Positions 7,388-14,697 of a stretch of DNA of 18,969 bases are shown here, in pieces (position 1 is the stretch's first letter; each line of letters opens with the position of its first letter). The stretch lies in NCBI GenBank assembly GCA_025351525.1, contig JANXVV010000054.1, positions 1-18,969 on the forward strand, written 5' to 3'. This stretch comes from Humisphaera sp. (GTDB taxonomy: Bacteria > Planctomycetota > Phycisphaerae > Tepidisphaerales > Tepidisphaeraceae). Both the position numbers and the translations under genes were made by a program. Below the pieces are notes generated by a model. That model was not told where the DNA came from. It did not search any database and saw nothing but the letters and a program-made list of their open reading frames with translations.

Positions 7388-10300
7388 ATGGATGTGTTGG
7401 CAAAGCTGGGCATTAACGGGGAAGGTCAATCGGATTCTCATCACCAACGGCAACAGCAACTGCAGCGCGTCAGCCTGCGGTTGGTGTCTGATGGGCTGAT
7501 CAGCAAAAGCGATCAGGCGGCGGATTTGCAGGAGATCGCCGGGGGTCTGCTCGGCAGCTATCGCGAGATGGCCCGCACCCTGCGCGATTATCGCTGCCCG
7601 GTCGACGGACGCATCGAAGCATTCCTCTCGCAACATTTTTCCGATCTCGGTTTGCTCTGGAAACCCCGGCTGCCGGATTACACATTCGTTCTCGATCGGC
7701 ACGGCGTCGCGCGAGAACTCTCGCTGCCCGCCGCCGGAAATGAATTCAGCAATTCGCTGCTGCATTCCTACCGGATTCGCAACGGCGTGCTGCACAACCC
7801 CCGCAACGATCGCCGCACCACCGTCGGAACGTTCCACGTCGCCGAAGGCGGCCTGGCGATTCCCGGCGATAAAAAGGCGGTTCCCAAAAGCGTCTTTGCG
7901 GAATTATTCCGCCGTGCGCTGGTGGCGCCGCCGGAGATTTTACAATTACCTTTCACCGCCGGTGCAAGCGAACCGGCGCGCACATTCGTCTCGCTTTTAT
8001 TGCGGCCGACGGTCTGCCCGGAGGTGCCGGGCGTCGGGCCGCAAAAGTCGATGGAGGTGCGCTTTTTCGCCCCCGGCAGTCTGGTGAGCAATCTCGATTT
8101 CGTCGAATCGATCTTCGGCAATGCCGGCGATCCGTTCTTGCCGGAAAATGACGCCGGACTGGATTCGGATCACTGGACCGGTCACACCGGTTGCGTGATT
8201 CTCGCGCCGCATCTGGTGGAGGTGACCAAGAAGGAACTTGGTCTGCCGCCGCATGACTCGGCCACTCCGCGTCAACGCCGCGATGGTATGTGCTGGAAAT
8301 CCGCCGACGAAAAATACAATGACGGCTCGCCCTTCAAGCTGACCTGCCGCACCGAGGCGGGCGTGATCGTCACGCTGCTGGCCGACAATTATTACGGCTA
8401 CTGCAAGAAAGAAGTGAAGACCCAAATCAGCTACGCCGCCAACTTATACGGCAACGTGGAGGAAGAGCATTCCGGCGGGGCGATCGCGTTTCCGAGCTAC
8501 AGTTTTGGCAATGAATATCAGTCGGACAGCAGCAAGGTGAATGGCCGCACATTCGTCGATGTGATTCGCGATTACGGTCACACCATGCACCTCCACCCGG
8601 AAGGCTACGGCGTCGACCGCGAATGGCCCAACTTGATCTACATCCCGGACCAGGCCAGCGCCAGCGTCCCGCGCCAGGAGGTGTGGTGGACGCTCAATGG
8701 CCAAGAGTATGCGATCCCGCTTGTGCCGGGCAAAATTTACATGACGCCGTCCGGCTTCAAGATCCGAATCGAAAAGCATCAAGGCGCGCCCAGTTGGCGA
8801 ATTGTGGGAACGGTCGGCGAGGGCACATTCTGCCACAAGCCCTGCACCGTCAGCGGCGGGGGGAAAAGCGAGATCAGCAAATCGCTGACGGATTACATGC
8901 TCTACGGCCCGGTTTTCGTCGCCGAGGTGAAAAAGGATTTTCTGCTGATCGATGAGATTTTTGACAGAGACTACGCGAAGCGATGGCGTTCATCGGCCAA
9001 GGAAAAGCCCGACTATTCCGAGCGCCAAAGCCGACCGATCCTCAGCCCGCAACGATCGCTCGGCAGCGTGATCAAACTGCTCACCCCCAGCAGCGACTAC
9101 ACCGACGAATACAACCAATGGCTGACCGCAATCCCCAACTACATCTATCCGATCGTCTTCATCATCAAGCGATTTCACAAGCCGGAATGGAACGGTGATT
9201 GGCGACCTCATTTCGGCGTCGACATGGTCAACGGCCTGCCCGGAAATGAACTGAAGATCGCCGATCGAAAACTGGTCGGAACGTATCTGCGCGTCGGGTT
9301 TTCCGGACCGCAGGCCTGGCGAACGTTCAAAGTACGACAGGACTTTTTCCCCGCCGCAAAAATTCAGACGGAAGATGATATCAGCGCCTCGGTGGTGGTG
9401 CCCGCCAAAAGCCTGGCCCATCTGAATCCCGGCTATAAGGCGACCAGTTTCAAGTTCGCGACGAACTGCGAATTTCGATTGTTCCAACGGCCCGATGAAG
9501 CGATCCATCGCGGGTTCGATCATCAAACTGAAGCGGACTTTTCGCGGCGGGATAATTTCATCTCCAACTTCGAACCGCTCGAGCCTGAGGCGGTGCGGCG
9601 GATTGTGGATCGCGCCGCCGACTTCGACGCCTACACGCCGCCGATGCAGCAGATGTTGAAATCGACGCTGACTGAAAATGCCGCTTACGTCGTGGCCTCG
9701 GATGAACCGCGTCTCGTCGACGGCAAGCCGAGCAAAAACCCCCGGTATTTGCAGATACGGCCCGGGCTGATCGATCCCATGAGCCTGTATGTCGCCGATC
9801 GCGGGGCGAGGTTTGCGCGGATCGTTCCGGCGGATCAACCTCTGTACATGCCGGTGAATGCCGTGCTGATTGGCCGTCGAAATAATCCGGCGGAACCCGC
9901 CGCTCACATCCGCGGGTTGGCGGTTTACAATCCGATCCATTTCCAGGAACTTCCCGAACTTTTCATGGATTTTATCTGCTCCCTCACCGGCAAAAGCCCT
10001 TCCACCACCGGTGCCGGAAGCGAAGGCGCGCTGACCAAAAGCCCGTTCAATGCGCTCAGCCCGACGATCGATTTGAACAACGCGCTGGTCAGTTACATCC
10101 TCACCGGACTGGCCGGTTTTTCGACCTCCGCCGGGCATGTCGGGCCGGACGTTCGGGTCGATCATGACATCAGCCTGCTGGTGCCCGAAGTGTGGTGCCG
10201 ATTGTCCCCGCAGGAGCGCGATCCGGTATTCATGATCCGCGAAGGGTATCTCGAACCTCTGGTGGATTTCACGCACGGCAAGGAAACCATTCTTGCCAGT

Positions 10301-10855
10301 CGGCTTGGATATCGCATCACCGAGCGGTTTGTCCGCACGTTTTTTGGCCGGGTGTTCGATAATCCTTCCAAGGTATTCGATGAGGCGATCCTGAAGCCTG
10401 AGTCGCAAAATCGGAATGCGTTCGCCGATGGAATTAAAAACATCACCGAGGCACAGCAACGCGTGGCGGCGACGTATCTGGAGGATGATTCGATCGCCCA
10501 GGCCTGTCCGCCTTTGCGCGCCCTGCTGACGATCATGGCCAAAGGCAGCTTTGGCGGAATGACCGCGCATTCCCCGGAAATTCGGGCGATGTTCACCCGC
10601 GAGACGCTGCTGGCCAGCGACTGGTATCGCGCGCGGCTGCGAACCAAGCAGCAGCGGGATATTTTGTTGTGGAAGCGGCATGTGGCGTATCTCGACCAAT
10701 TTCTGAAAAGGTCCAATCATCAAGCGGAAGCGAAACGGTTGAAGATTGACGACCGCCGTCAGCGTGCAATCGCCGAGCAGAATCGCGTGAGCGGGATTGG
10801 ATATCTGGCCGAGCTGGAAGGAACCCTGGGAGCAGACCCGATCGAAGGGGAGTAA
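7388..10855 (+). CDS. Large protein of unknown function with P-loop-like motif
   Basis: Starting at ATG 7388 (GGAAGG 6 bases upstream) this gives 1155 residues. I do not recognise a characterised family, though I recall long hypothetical proteins like it in planctomycetes and related bacteria. Visible features: a stretch TEAGVIVTLLADNYYGYCKK with conserved-looking aromatic and cysteine residues; VSGGGKSEIS (GK at 492-493), which resembles the kinase-1a P-loop GLSGTGKTTLS of ATP-dependent PEP carboxykinase; and FLLIDEIFD shortly after, in a position where a hydrophobic-acidic strand could bind metal. The motif is not a canonical Walker A because the first Gly is replaced by Thr. No signal peptide or membrane helix is seen, so it is cytoplasmic. 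The C-terminus is charged and helical. It converges with the aminotransferase gene, leaving a 42-base gap. Confidence 0.85.
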   Translation: MDVLAKLGINGEGQSDSHHQRQQQLQRVSLRLVSDGLISKSDQAADLQEIAGGLLGSYREMARTLRDYRCPVDGRIEAFLSQHFSDLGLLWKPRLPDYTFVLDRHGVARELSLPAAGNEFSNSLLHSYRIRNGVLHNPRNDRRTTVGTFHVAEGGLAIPGDKKAVPKSVFAELFRRALVAPPEILQLPFTAGASEPARTFVSLLLRPTVCPEVPGVGPQKSMEVRFFAPGSLVSNLDFVESIFGNAGDPFLPENDAGLDSDHWTGHTGCVILAPHLVEVTKKELGLPPHDSATPRQRRDGMCWKSADEKYNDGSPFKLTCRTEAGVIVTLLADNYYGYCKKEVKTQISYAANLYGNVEEEHSGGAIAFPSYSFGNEYQSDSSKVNGRTFVDVIRDYGHTMHLHPEGYGVDREWPNLIYIPDQASASVPRQEVWWTLNGQEYAIPLVPGKIYMTPSGFKIRIEKHQGAPSWRIVGTVGEGTFCHKPCTVSGGGKSEISKSLTDYMLYGPVFVAEVKKDFLLIDEIFDRDYAKRWRSSAKEKPDYSERQSRPILSPQRSLGSVIKLLTPSSDYTDEYNQWLTAIPNYIYPIVFIIKRFHKPEWNGDWRPHFGVDMVNGLPGNELKIADRKLVGTYLRVGFSGPQAWRTFKVRQDFFPAAKIQTEDDISASVVVPAKSLAHLNPGYKATSFKFATNCEFRLFQRPDEAIHRGFDHQTEADFSRRDNFISNFEPLEPEAVRRIVDRAADFDAYTPPMQQMLKSTLTENAAYVVASDEPRLVDGKPSKNPRYLQIRPGLIDPMSLYVADRGARFARIVPADQPLYMPVNAVLIGRRNNPAEPAAHIRGLAVYNPIHFQELPELFMDFICSLTGKSPSTTGAGSEGALTKSPFNALSPTIDLNNALVSYILTGLAGFSTSAGHVGPDVRVDHDISLLVPEVWCRLSPQERDPVFMIREGYLEPLVDFTHGKETILASRLGYRITERFVRTFFGRVFDNPSKVFDEAILKPESQNRNAFADGIKNITEAQQRVAATYLEDDSIAQACPPLRALLTIMAKGSFGGMTAHSPEIRAMFTRETLLASDWYRARLRTKQQRDILLWKRHVAYLDQFLKRSNHQAEAKRLKIDDRRQRAIAEQNRVSGIGYLAELEGTLGADPIEGE

Positions 10856-10897
10856 ACCTTTTAATTCATCAAGCCGATGTCTTTTTCGTCGACCTCT

Positions 10898-12214
10898 CTA
10901 TCGTCGATCCACCTTTCGGATTGCCTTCGCCAGCCGTTCGATGCCTTGGGGAATGTGCTCAAGTGTAGCGGTGCCAAAACTTAGCCGAATCGTATTTCGC
11001 GGGATGCGACGGACGGGATCGGGACCGTAGCAATAGGATCCGGGAACATAAAGCACACCCTCGCGAATGGCCTGCTCAAACAGGGGGCCGGTGCGGGTGG
11101 TGTCGATGTATTCGGGAAGCGTAAGCCACACATACAGCCCGCCGTGCGGCTGAGTCCAATGGGTTTCACCTGCGCAAAAATCGCCCAGATGCTGATTCAG
11201 TGCCGTCAGCATGCACTTGGCTTTTTCATGGTAGCGCCGGCGCAGCACCTGCACATGGCGGTCATACAAGCCGCTGGTCATCGCGCGAAAAACCAAATGC
11301 TGGCTCATATTCGCGGTGCCGAAATCCAGATTGTCTTTCAACAGTCCGACCTTTTCCACCAACTCGCGCGGCAGCAATCCGTAGCCGACCTTGAACCCCG
11401 GCGCGAACGGTTTGCTGAACGTCTGAAGTAACGCCACCTGATGGCTGCCCGCCTCGGCATTCGATTCATACCGACGGATGGATCGGGGCGGCTCGCCTTC
11501 AAAAGTAAGCTCACGGTAAGCCGCGTCTTCCAGCAGGAGGATGCGGTGGTTCGCACTGTATTTTTGAACGATCCGCAGAATCACCGGCCTGCGCGCTTCG
11601 GATAAAGTGGTGCCGGTCGGGTTGTCGTGGTAATCCACGATGTAAACGATTTTCACGCGATGTAGTTGCCCGGCGCTTTGAATATCGGCCAGCAGTTTTT
11701 CAAGCTTTTCCGGCACCATGCCGTCTTCATCCATGTCAACGCATCGCACCTCCGCGCCCGCCGTCATCAACACGCCGGTGTAGACAAAATAGCTCGGCCA
11801 ACCGGTGATGACGATGTCCCCCGGATCGACCAGCGCCTCGGTCAGCAACGCCAGCAACTGCTGGCTGCCGTTGGTGATGACAATCTGTTCCGCCGAAGCA
11901 CCAAATTCCCCGACCGTTTGACCATCGAGCTTCGCGAAATGCTGCAACAAAGCCGCCCGCAAACCGGGAAGCCCGAGCGTCGTGCCGTAATTCAACCGCG
12001 CCCGGCCCACCGCATCATCGGTCAGAAGTTCCGTCATCAGTTCGCGTGTCTCCGGACTGGGCAGCGTTTCGTAATCGACCAGTCCCGCCGCCAGCGAGAT
12101 GATGTGCGGGTTGGCGAACGCGGTGGCGATGAGAAATCCAATGGGTTGATCCGCCGTTCGGCCCGCGCGGGTGGAAAGTACAAATGGAACGGACGGGTGA
12201 GCCTCTGAATTCAT
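10898..12214 (-). CDS. PLP-dependent aminotransferase, class I/II (2-aminoadipate/valine aminotransferase-like)
   Basis: The 438-residue protein is a fold-type I aminotransferase. The PLP-binding lysine is K268 in TFSKPFAPGFKVGYG. NPTG is at 198-201, the aspartate that contacts the pyridine nitrogen is D230 in LLLED, and GSQQLLALL (116-124) matches the phosphate-binding region. An Arg near the C-terminus (NTIRLSFG) is the usual carboxylate ligand. The pattern matches the PLP domain of the LysN/ARO8/MocR branch, so 2-aminoadipate or branched-chain/aromatic aminotransferase activity is plausible; the substrate cannot be read from sequence. The start at 12214 has AGGAG 8 bases upstream. A longer frame through tRNA-Cys to 12334 is an artefact of the tRNA sequence. 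tRNA-Cys lies 78 bases upstream on the same strand and may be co-transcribed with it. Confidence 0.9.
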   Translation of the reverse strand: MNSEAHPSVPFVLSTRAGRTADQPIGFLIATAFANPHIISLAAGLVDYETLPSPETRELMTELLTDDAVGRARLNYGTTLGLPGLRAALLQHFAKLDGQTVGEFGASAEQIVITNGSQQLLALLTEALVDPGDIVITGWPSYFVYTGVLMTAGAEVRCVDMDEDGMVPEKLEKLLADIQSAGQLHRVKIVYIVDYHDNPTGTTLSEARRPVILRIVQKYSANHRILLLEDAAYRELTFEGEPPRSIRRYESNAEAGSHQVALLQTFSKPFAPGFKVGYGLLPRELVEKVGLLKDNLDFGTANMSQHLVFRAMTSGLYDRHVQVLRRRYHEKAKCMLTALNQHLGDFCAGETHWTQPHGGLYVWLTLPEYIDTTRTGPLFEQAIREGVLYVPGSYCYGPDPVRRIPRNTIRLSFGTATLEHIPQGIERLAKAIRKVDRR

Positions 12215-12292
12215 GGGCAAGTCTCCTGGGACGCCGACGAATTCTACCCGCGATGGGCCGCAGGTGCGGTATGAAAGAGCGTGAGAAAAAAA

Positions 12293-12366
12293 AGGCCGAG
12301 GTGGGATTCGAACCCACGAATAACGGATTTGCAATCCGTCCCCTTAGTCCACTTGGGTACTCGGCC
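12293..12366 (-). tRNA. tRNA-Cys (anticodon GCA)
   Basis: All four arms fold. The acceptor GGCCGAG (12366-12360) pairs with CTCGGCC (12300-12294). The anticodon stem ACGGA/TCCGT encloses the loop TTGCAAA with anticodon GCA (plus-strand positions 12330-12332). The T arm is GTGGG-TTCGAAT-CCCAC, and the discriminator base is U, as expected for tRNA-Cys. CCA is not encoded. The 5' half (12345-12366) is one copy of the att direct repeat of the integrated element, so the first bases of this tRNA gene and everything upstream of it come from the element. The integrase reading frame ends inside the tRNA, at 12344-12346. Confidence 0.95.
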
Positions 12367-13702
12367 GAGGAAACGCGAGGTTATCCGCCACCAGCAAATC
12401 TTTCAAGTCGGGCAGTGACGCGGTGTGACCGCTTGTGCCAAACCCTTGAGTTTCCAAGGGGATAGCCGTCATGCCCAAAAGAGGTTTTTCGAGCATTCCG
12501 GTTGCCGCCGCCGTGCCAGCCGATGCCGCCAAATGCCCCGCCGGGAACTTTCCTTGTCCCATTAGTGTCCCACGGTTGGCGGTCGTTTTGCCGTCGGTTC
12601 CCGTCGCCGCGACAGCGGAAACCGGTTGCCGCATTTGCACCTTGGCCATTGATTCCGACGTGTCCGCAAGGCCCATATGGGCATAGATGTTGGCCAGCAC
12701 CCGAAGATCGCGGTGCCGGGTCAGTTGCTGCGCCTTCTTCATGTTCGGTTCACTACGGCAGACCATCGTGCAGAAGGTATGCCGCATCGCGTGAATGTCC
12801 GCCCGCAAGCCGTGTTCATCGATGAAAGCCACCTTTGCCGCCGTCAAGTCTTTCCGCAACGTGGCGACATCGGGAATGCTCTTGAACACCTTGGCCCCCG
12901 GCATGCCTGGTATCATCGCGTTAAGCTTCGCGAGCAGATCGGAATGCAGCGGCACTTGCTCCGCGTCCCCGCTCTTGATTTGTTCCGGTCGTAACTGGAT
13001 GAACGGTTGCGGCGCGTTGAGCCGCAGATCGTCCCAACGCAATTCCGCCGCTTCGTTGCGGCGCAGGCCGGTGAGCATTAGGAATTCGTAGACCCACGCA
13101 CGTTCCGCCGGTGCCGTGTTCACGAGCGCCGTGCGCTCCGCATCTTCCAACGCCCGCCGAGCGCGTACCCGCTTGTGGCGCTTCTCATCGAGTTTCTTGA
13201 GCTTGGCCAGCGTGTGCGTTCCCAGTCGTCCGCGATCCAGCAACCATCGCACGAACGCCTTGGCCCGCGTGATGTACTTGTTGCGGTAGCTCGCCGTTGC
13301 GGGCTTGCCCTTCACGCGCAGGCCGTTGACGAATCCCTCAACGCTATCGACGGTGATATCGGCCAGCTTTTTCCAACCGCCGAGCGCCACCAGCTTCTTC
13401 ATCGTCCATTCGCTGATCCGAAGACGATCGGCGTCGAGATTGTCATTGCGAAGTGAGGCGACGTAATCCGCGACGTGTTCCGAGATCGGGCGCTTGGCAT
13501 GATCCATGTTGACCGTGACGACGCCCGCCGACCGCAATTCCGCATCGCGCTCGATTTCATTCAGCCGCCGTTGCGAAGAAACCTTGTCCTTGAACAGCTT
13601 TACCTTTTGCCAACGGCCTTCCGTATCCTTGTACCGTCCGTACCACCCGTAAGGCTCGCGCTTTCCATCCGGCATCGTCTTAAACCGCTGAAACAACGGC
13701 AT
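12344..13702 (-). CDS. int: Tyrosine recombinase / integrase, integrated-state (452 aa) form
   Basis: The protein catalyses site-specific integration and excision of the element. An N-terminal SAM-like core-binding domain lies at about residues 72-160. The catalytic residues are R214 (TGLRRNE), K243, H304 and R307 (HAMRH), H330 (LTRHRD) and nucleophile Y340 (ANIYAH). About 110 residues follow the tyrosine, which is long for the family but which I recall from planctomycete integrases. The gene runs into tRNA-Cys and ends at TAA 12344-12346, with its last seven sense codons and stop within or at the edge of the tRNA gene. The far att copy continues the same frame for 58 codons (17937-17761), so the excised circle would encode 509 residues. 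The start ATG 13702 has GAGGG 7 bases upstream, within the preceding helix-turn-helix gene, leaving a 3-base gap. Confidence 0.93.
   Translation of the reverse strand: MPLFQRFKTMPDGKREPYGWYGRYKDTEGRWQKVKLFKDKVSSQRRLNEIERDAELRSAGVVTVNMDHAKRPISEHVADYVASLRNDNLDADRLRISEWTMKKLVALGGWKKLADITVDSVEGFVNGLRVKGKPATASYRNKYITRAKAFVRWLLDRGRLGTHTLAKLKKLDEKRHKRVRARRALEDAERTALVNTAPAERAWVYEFLMLTGLRRNEAAELRWDDLRLNAPQPFIQLRPEQIKSGDAEQVPLHSDLLAKLNAMIPGMPGAKVFKSIPDVATLRKDLTAAKVAFIDEHGLRADIHAMRHTFCTMVCRSEPNMKKAQQLTRHRDLRVLANIYAHMGLADTSESMAKVQMRQPVSAVAATGTDGKTTANRGTLMGQGKFPAGHLAASAGTAAATGMLEKPLLGMTAIPLETQGFGTSGHTASLPDLKDLLVADNLAFPRPSTQVD
12345..12366. repeat. attL: att core overlapping tRNA-Cys 5' half and integrase 3' end
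   Basis: It matches 17933-17954 at 20 of 22 positions. The mismatches are at 12348 (T here, A at the other end) and 12360 (C here, A at the other end). Identity stops exactly at 12366, the 5' end of mature tRNA-Cys. The perfectly shared blocks are CCACTTGGGTA (12349-12359) and TCGGCC (12361-12366). If exchange took place in TCGGCC, both mismatches would simply be attP bases and the tRNA would have kept almost all of its own sequence. Confidence 0.85.
12380..12406 (-). promoter_or_regulatory. Possible replacement promoter for tRNA-Cys inside the integrase 3' end
   Basis: On the minus strand TTGAAA (12406-12401) is followed after 15 bases by GATAAC (12385-12380), 13 bases before the tRNA 5' end. 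The -35 matches the sigma70 consensus at 5 of 6 positions and the -10 at 4 of 6. The spacer is short, so this is weak evidence. The alternative is that tRNA-Cys is transcribed from the int operon promoter. Confidence 0.3.
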
Positions 13703-13705
13703 CGC

Positions 13706-13930
13706 TCAGCCCTCGCTTTCTGAAACGAACTCCATGACCGACACTGCCAGCACCCGCGTACCACGCCGCACCTTGGCCCGACGCAGCTTGCCTTCGGCGA
13801 GCAGTCGCCAGACGGTCCGCATGCTTATGGACAGCATTTCCGCGACTTCGCGAACCGTGTACGCCAAATGCGGCGGCGCAATTCCCCGTGGAATTTCCCG
13901 GGTAATTTCCGCTGAAGTTCGGTGACTCAC
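13706..13930 (-). CDS. Helix-turn-helix (MerR/excisionase-like) DNA-binding protein
   Basis: The GTG at 13930 overlaps the stop of the upstream gene (GTGA) and gives 74 residues. The core AYTVREVAEMLSISMRTVWRLLAEGKLRRAKVRRGTRV is the classic HTH_17/excisionase pattern: a helix-turn-helix followed by a basic wing, with an aromatic residue before the first helix. Such small proteins act as recombination directionality factors or as regulators of int. Its position directly before int (3-base gap) in a tight operon favours a role as the element's excisionase. This is based on domain and context; excision activity is not shown. Confidence 0.82.
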   Translation of the reverse strand: MSHRTSAEITREIPRGIAPPHLAYTVREVAEMLSISMRTVWRLLAEGKLRRAKVRRGTRVLAVSVMEFVSESEG

Positions 13931-14313
13931 GACGCACCGCCTTTCGCCTTCGCACGCTTGGCCTTGTCTTCGCGGATCGATTCCTCCTCCGCCTTCCATT
14001 GCTCGGTGTCTAGGTCCCATGCTTCTTTGAGCAGGTCATTCGGAACGCCGAGCCGAATCATTTCGCCGACCAGATGCCGCCCGACCACTTGCACTGCCGT
14101 TGTTGGCGACAGCCCTTGACCCTTCCAGACTTCCATTTCCTTCATGATGGTGTACAGCACTTCAAGCCATCGCTCCATGAAGCGGTTGCGAGAACCGCCT
14201 TGCCGTTCAGCCGCTTGCGCGTACCAGTCGGCGAGATCGGGAGCGATGCGAACGATTACGGCAGTCGTGTCACGCTTGACAGGACCGCCCCGACGTTTTG
14301 GAGCTGTTGCCAT
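13927..14313 (-). CDS. Ribbon-helix-helix-like regulator of the integration operon
   Basis: The frame starting at ATG 14313 encodes 128 residues. Residues about 15-50 (TTAVIVRIAPDLADWYAQAAERQGG then SRNRFMERWL) show the beta-strand plus two helices of a CopG/Arc-type ribbon-helix-helix DNA-binding domain. The rest is a charged helical region ending in a Lys-rich tail. A GTG at 14334 is in frame but would lie upstream of the predicted transcription start, so ATG 14313 is preferred; the transcript would then be nearly leaderless. A perfect inverted repeat covers the start and the -10 box, which suggests autoregulation. The downstream HTH gene overlaps by 4 bases. Partition or antitoxin roles are alternatives, but no toxin partner is seen. 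Confidence 0.65.
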   Translation of the reverse strand: MATAPKRRGGPVKRDTTAVIVRIAPDLADWYAQAAERQGGSRNRFMERWLEVLYTIMKEMEVWKGQGLSPTTAVQVVGRHLVGEMIRLGVPNDLLKEAWDLDTEQWKAEEESIREDKAKRAKAKGGAS

Positions 14314-14338
14314 TGTGATTGATAATGATATCACAATG
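14311..14338. promoter_or_regulatory. Palindromic operator at the integration operon promoter
   Basis: CATTGTGAT-N10-ATCACAATG has perfect 9-bp arms (14311-14319 and 14330-14338). It overlaps the -10 box and the ATG of the ribbon-helix-helix gene. The spacing differs from the CRP site (TGTGA-N6-TCACA), so a dedicated element-encoded repressor is more likely than CRP. Confidence 0.6.
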
Positions 14339-14354
14339 AATCATGGCGTGTCAA
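14325..14354 (-). promoter_or_regulatory. Predicted sigma70-type promoter of the RHH-HTH-int operon
   Basis: The -35 is TTGACA (14354-14349, perfect) and the -10 is TATCAT (14330-14325, 5 of 6), with an 18-base spacer. The start of transcription would be near 14318, only about 5 bases from the ATG. The -10 lies inside the palindromic operator. Confidence 0.6.
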
Positions 14355-14697
14355 GGCGCTTCCTGTCGCTCACCGTCAGGCGTGCCGACGCTACGCGGCG
14401 AACCCGCCAAGCATCCGATTAGCGTAAATGGCACGTCCCTACCGCAGCAAACCTTAGCCGCCGCTGACGGTATCTATGGGCGGGTTCGACGCTACGCTTC
14501 AATCAGCACAATCAAAAGTGTCAAGTTACGAAAAGAGCTCGGCCGGATGATTTCGTCCACGTCGTCAAGCGCCAGCGGTGCGATAAAGATGTGACTACGT
14601 TAAAAGTAGGACTCGGTGGGAACGGTCTTCTAGCTACGGCGCCCTGGCACTTCAATCTCGACATGTCACTCGCAACCTCAACGGCGATTCCACGCGT
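14339..14697. other. Non-coding stretch between the int operon and the PIN-like gene
   Basis: Apart from the -35 box of the int operon (14349-14354), I see no supported gene here. The 11-mer CGACGCTACGC occurs twice (ending at 14396 and 14497), and an 8-bp inverted pair (ACCGTCAG at 14372, CTGACGGT at 14464) is present. These could be integrase arm-type or regulator sites but are short enough to be chance. A 35-codon minus-strand open frame (about 14482-14589) has no start codon. Confidence 0.35.

Noticed and set aside
8990..10723. 577-codon minus-strand open frame
   Set aside because: It is antisense to the 1155-aa gene. Its composition is Arg/His/Gly-rich without motifs, typical of a shadow frame in GC-rich DNA.
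12215..12334. N-terminal extension of the aminotransferase frame through tRNA-Cys
   Set aside because: The extension (MQIRYSWVRIPPRP...) is translated tRNA sequence. ATG 12214 has an AGGAG site and starts a normal aminotransferase.
12293..12366. Usual 3'-end tRNA integration
   Set aside because: The duplicated segment is the 5' acceptor strand and D-arm, and no copy of the T-arm or 3' end occurs at the other boundary.
12184..12465. Plus-strand frame reading VGFEPTNNGFAIRPLSPLGY
   Set aside because: This is the well-known antisense translation of a tRNA gene, not a protein.
14311..14338. CRP-type binding site
   Set aside because: TGTGA and TCACA half-sites are present, but they are 12 bases apart instead of 6. 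A local repressor site fits better.
14482..14589. 35-codon minus-strand frame reading HIFIAPLALDDVDEIIRPSS
   Set aside because: It looks protein-like and could be a gene remnant, but it has no start codon, no ribosome binding site and no recognised homologue.
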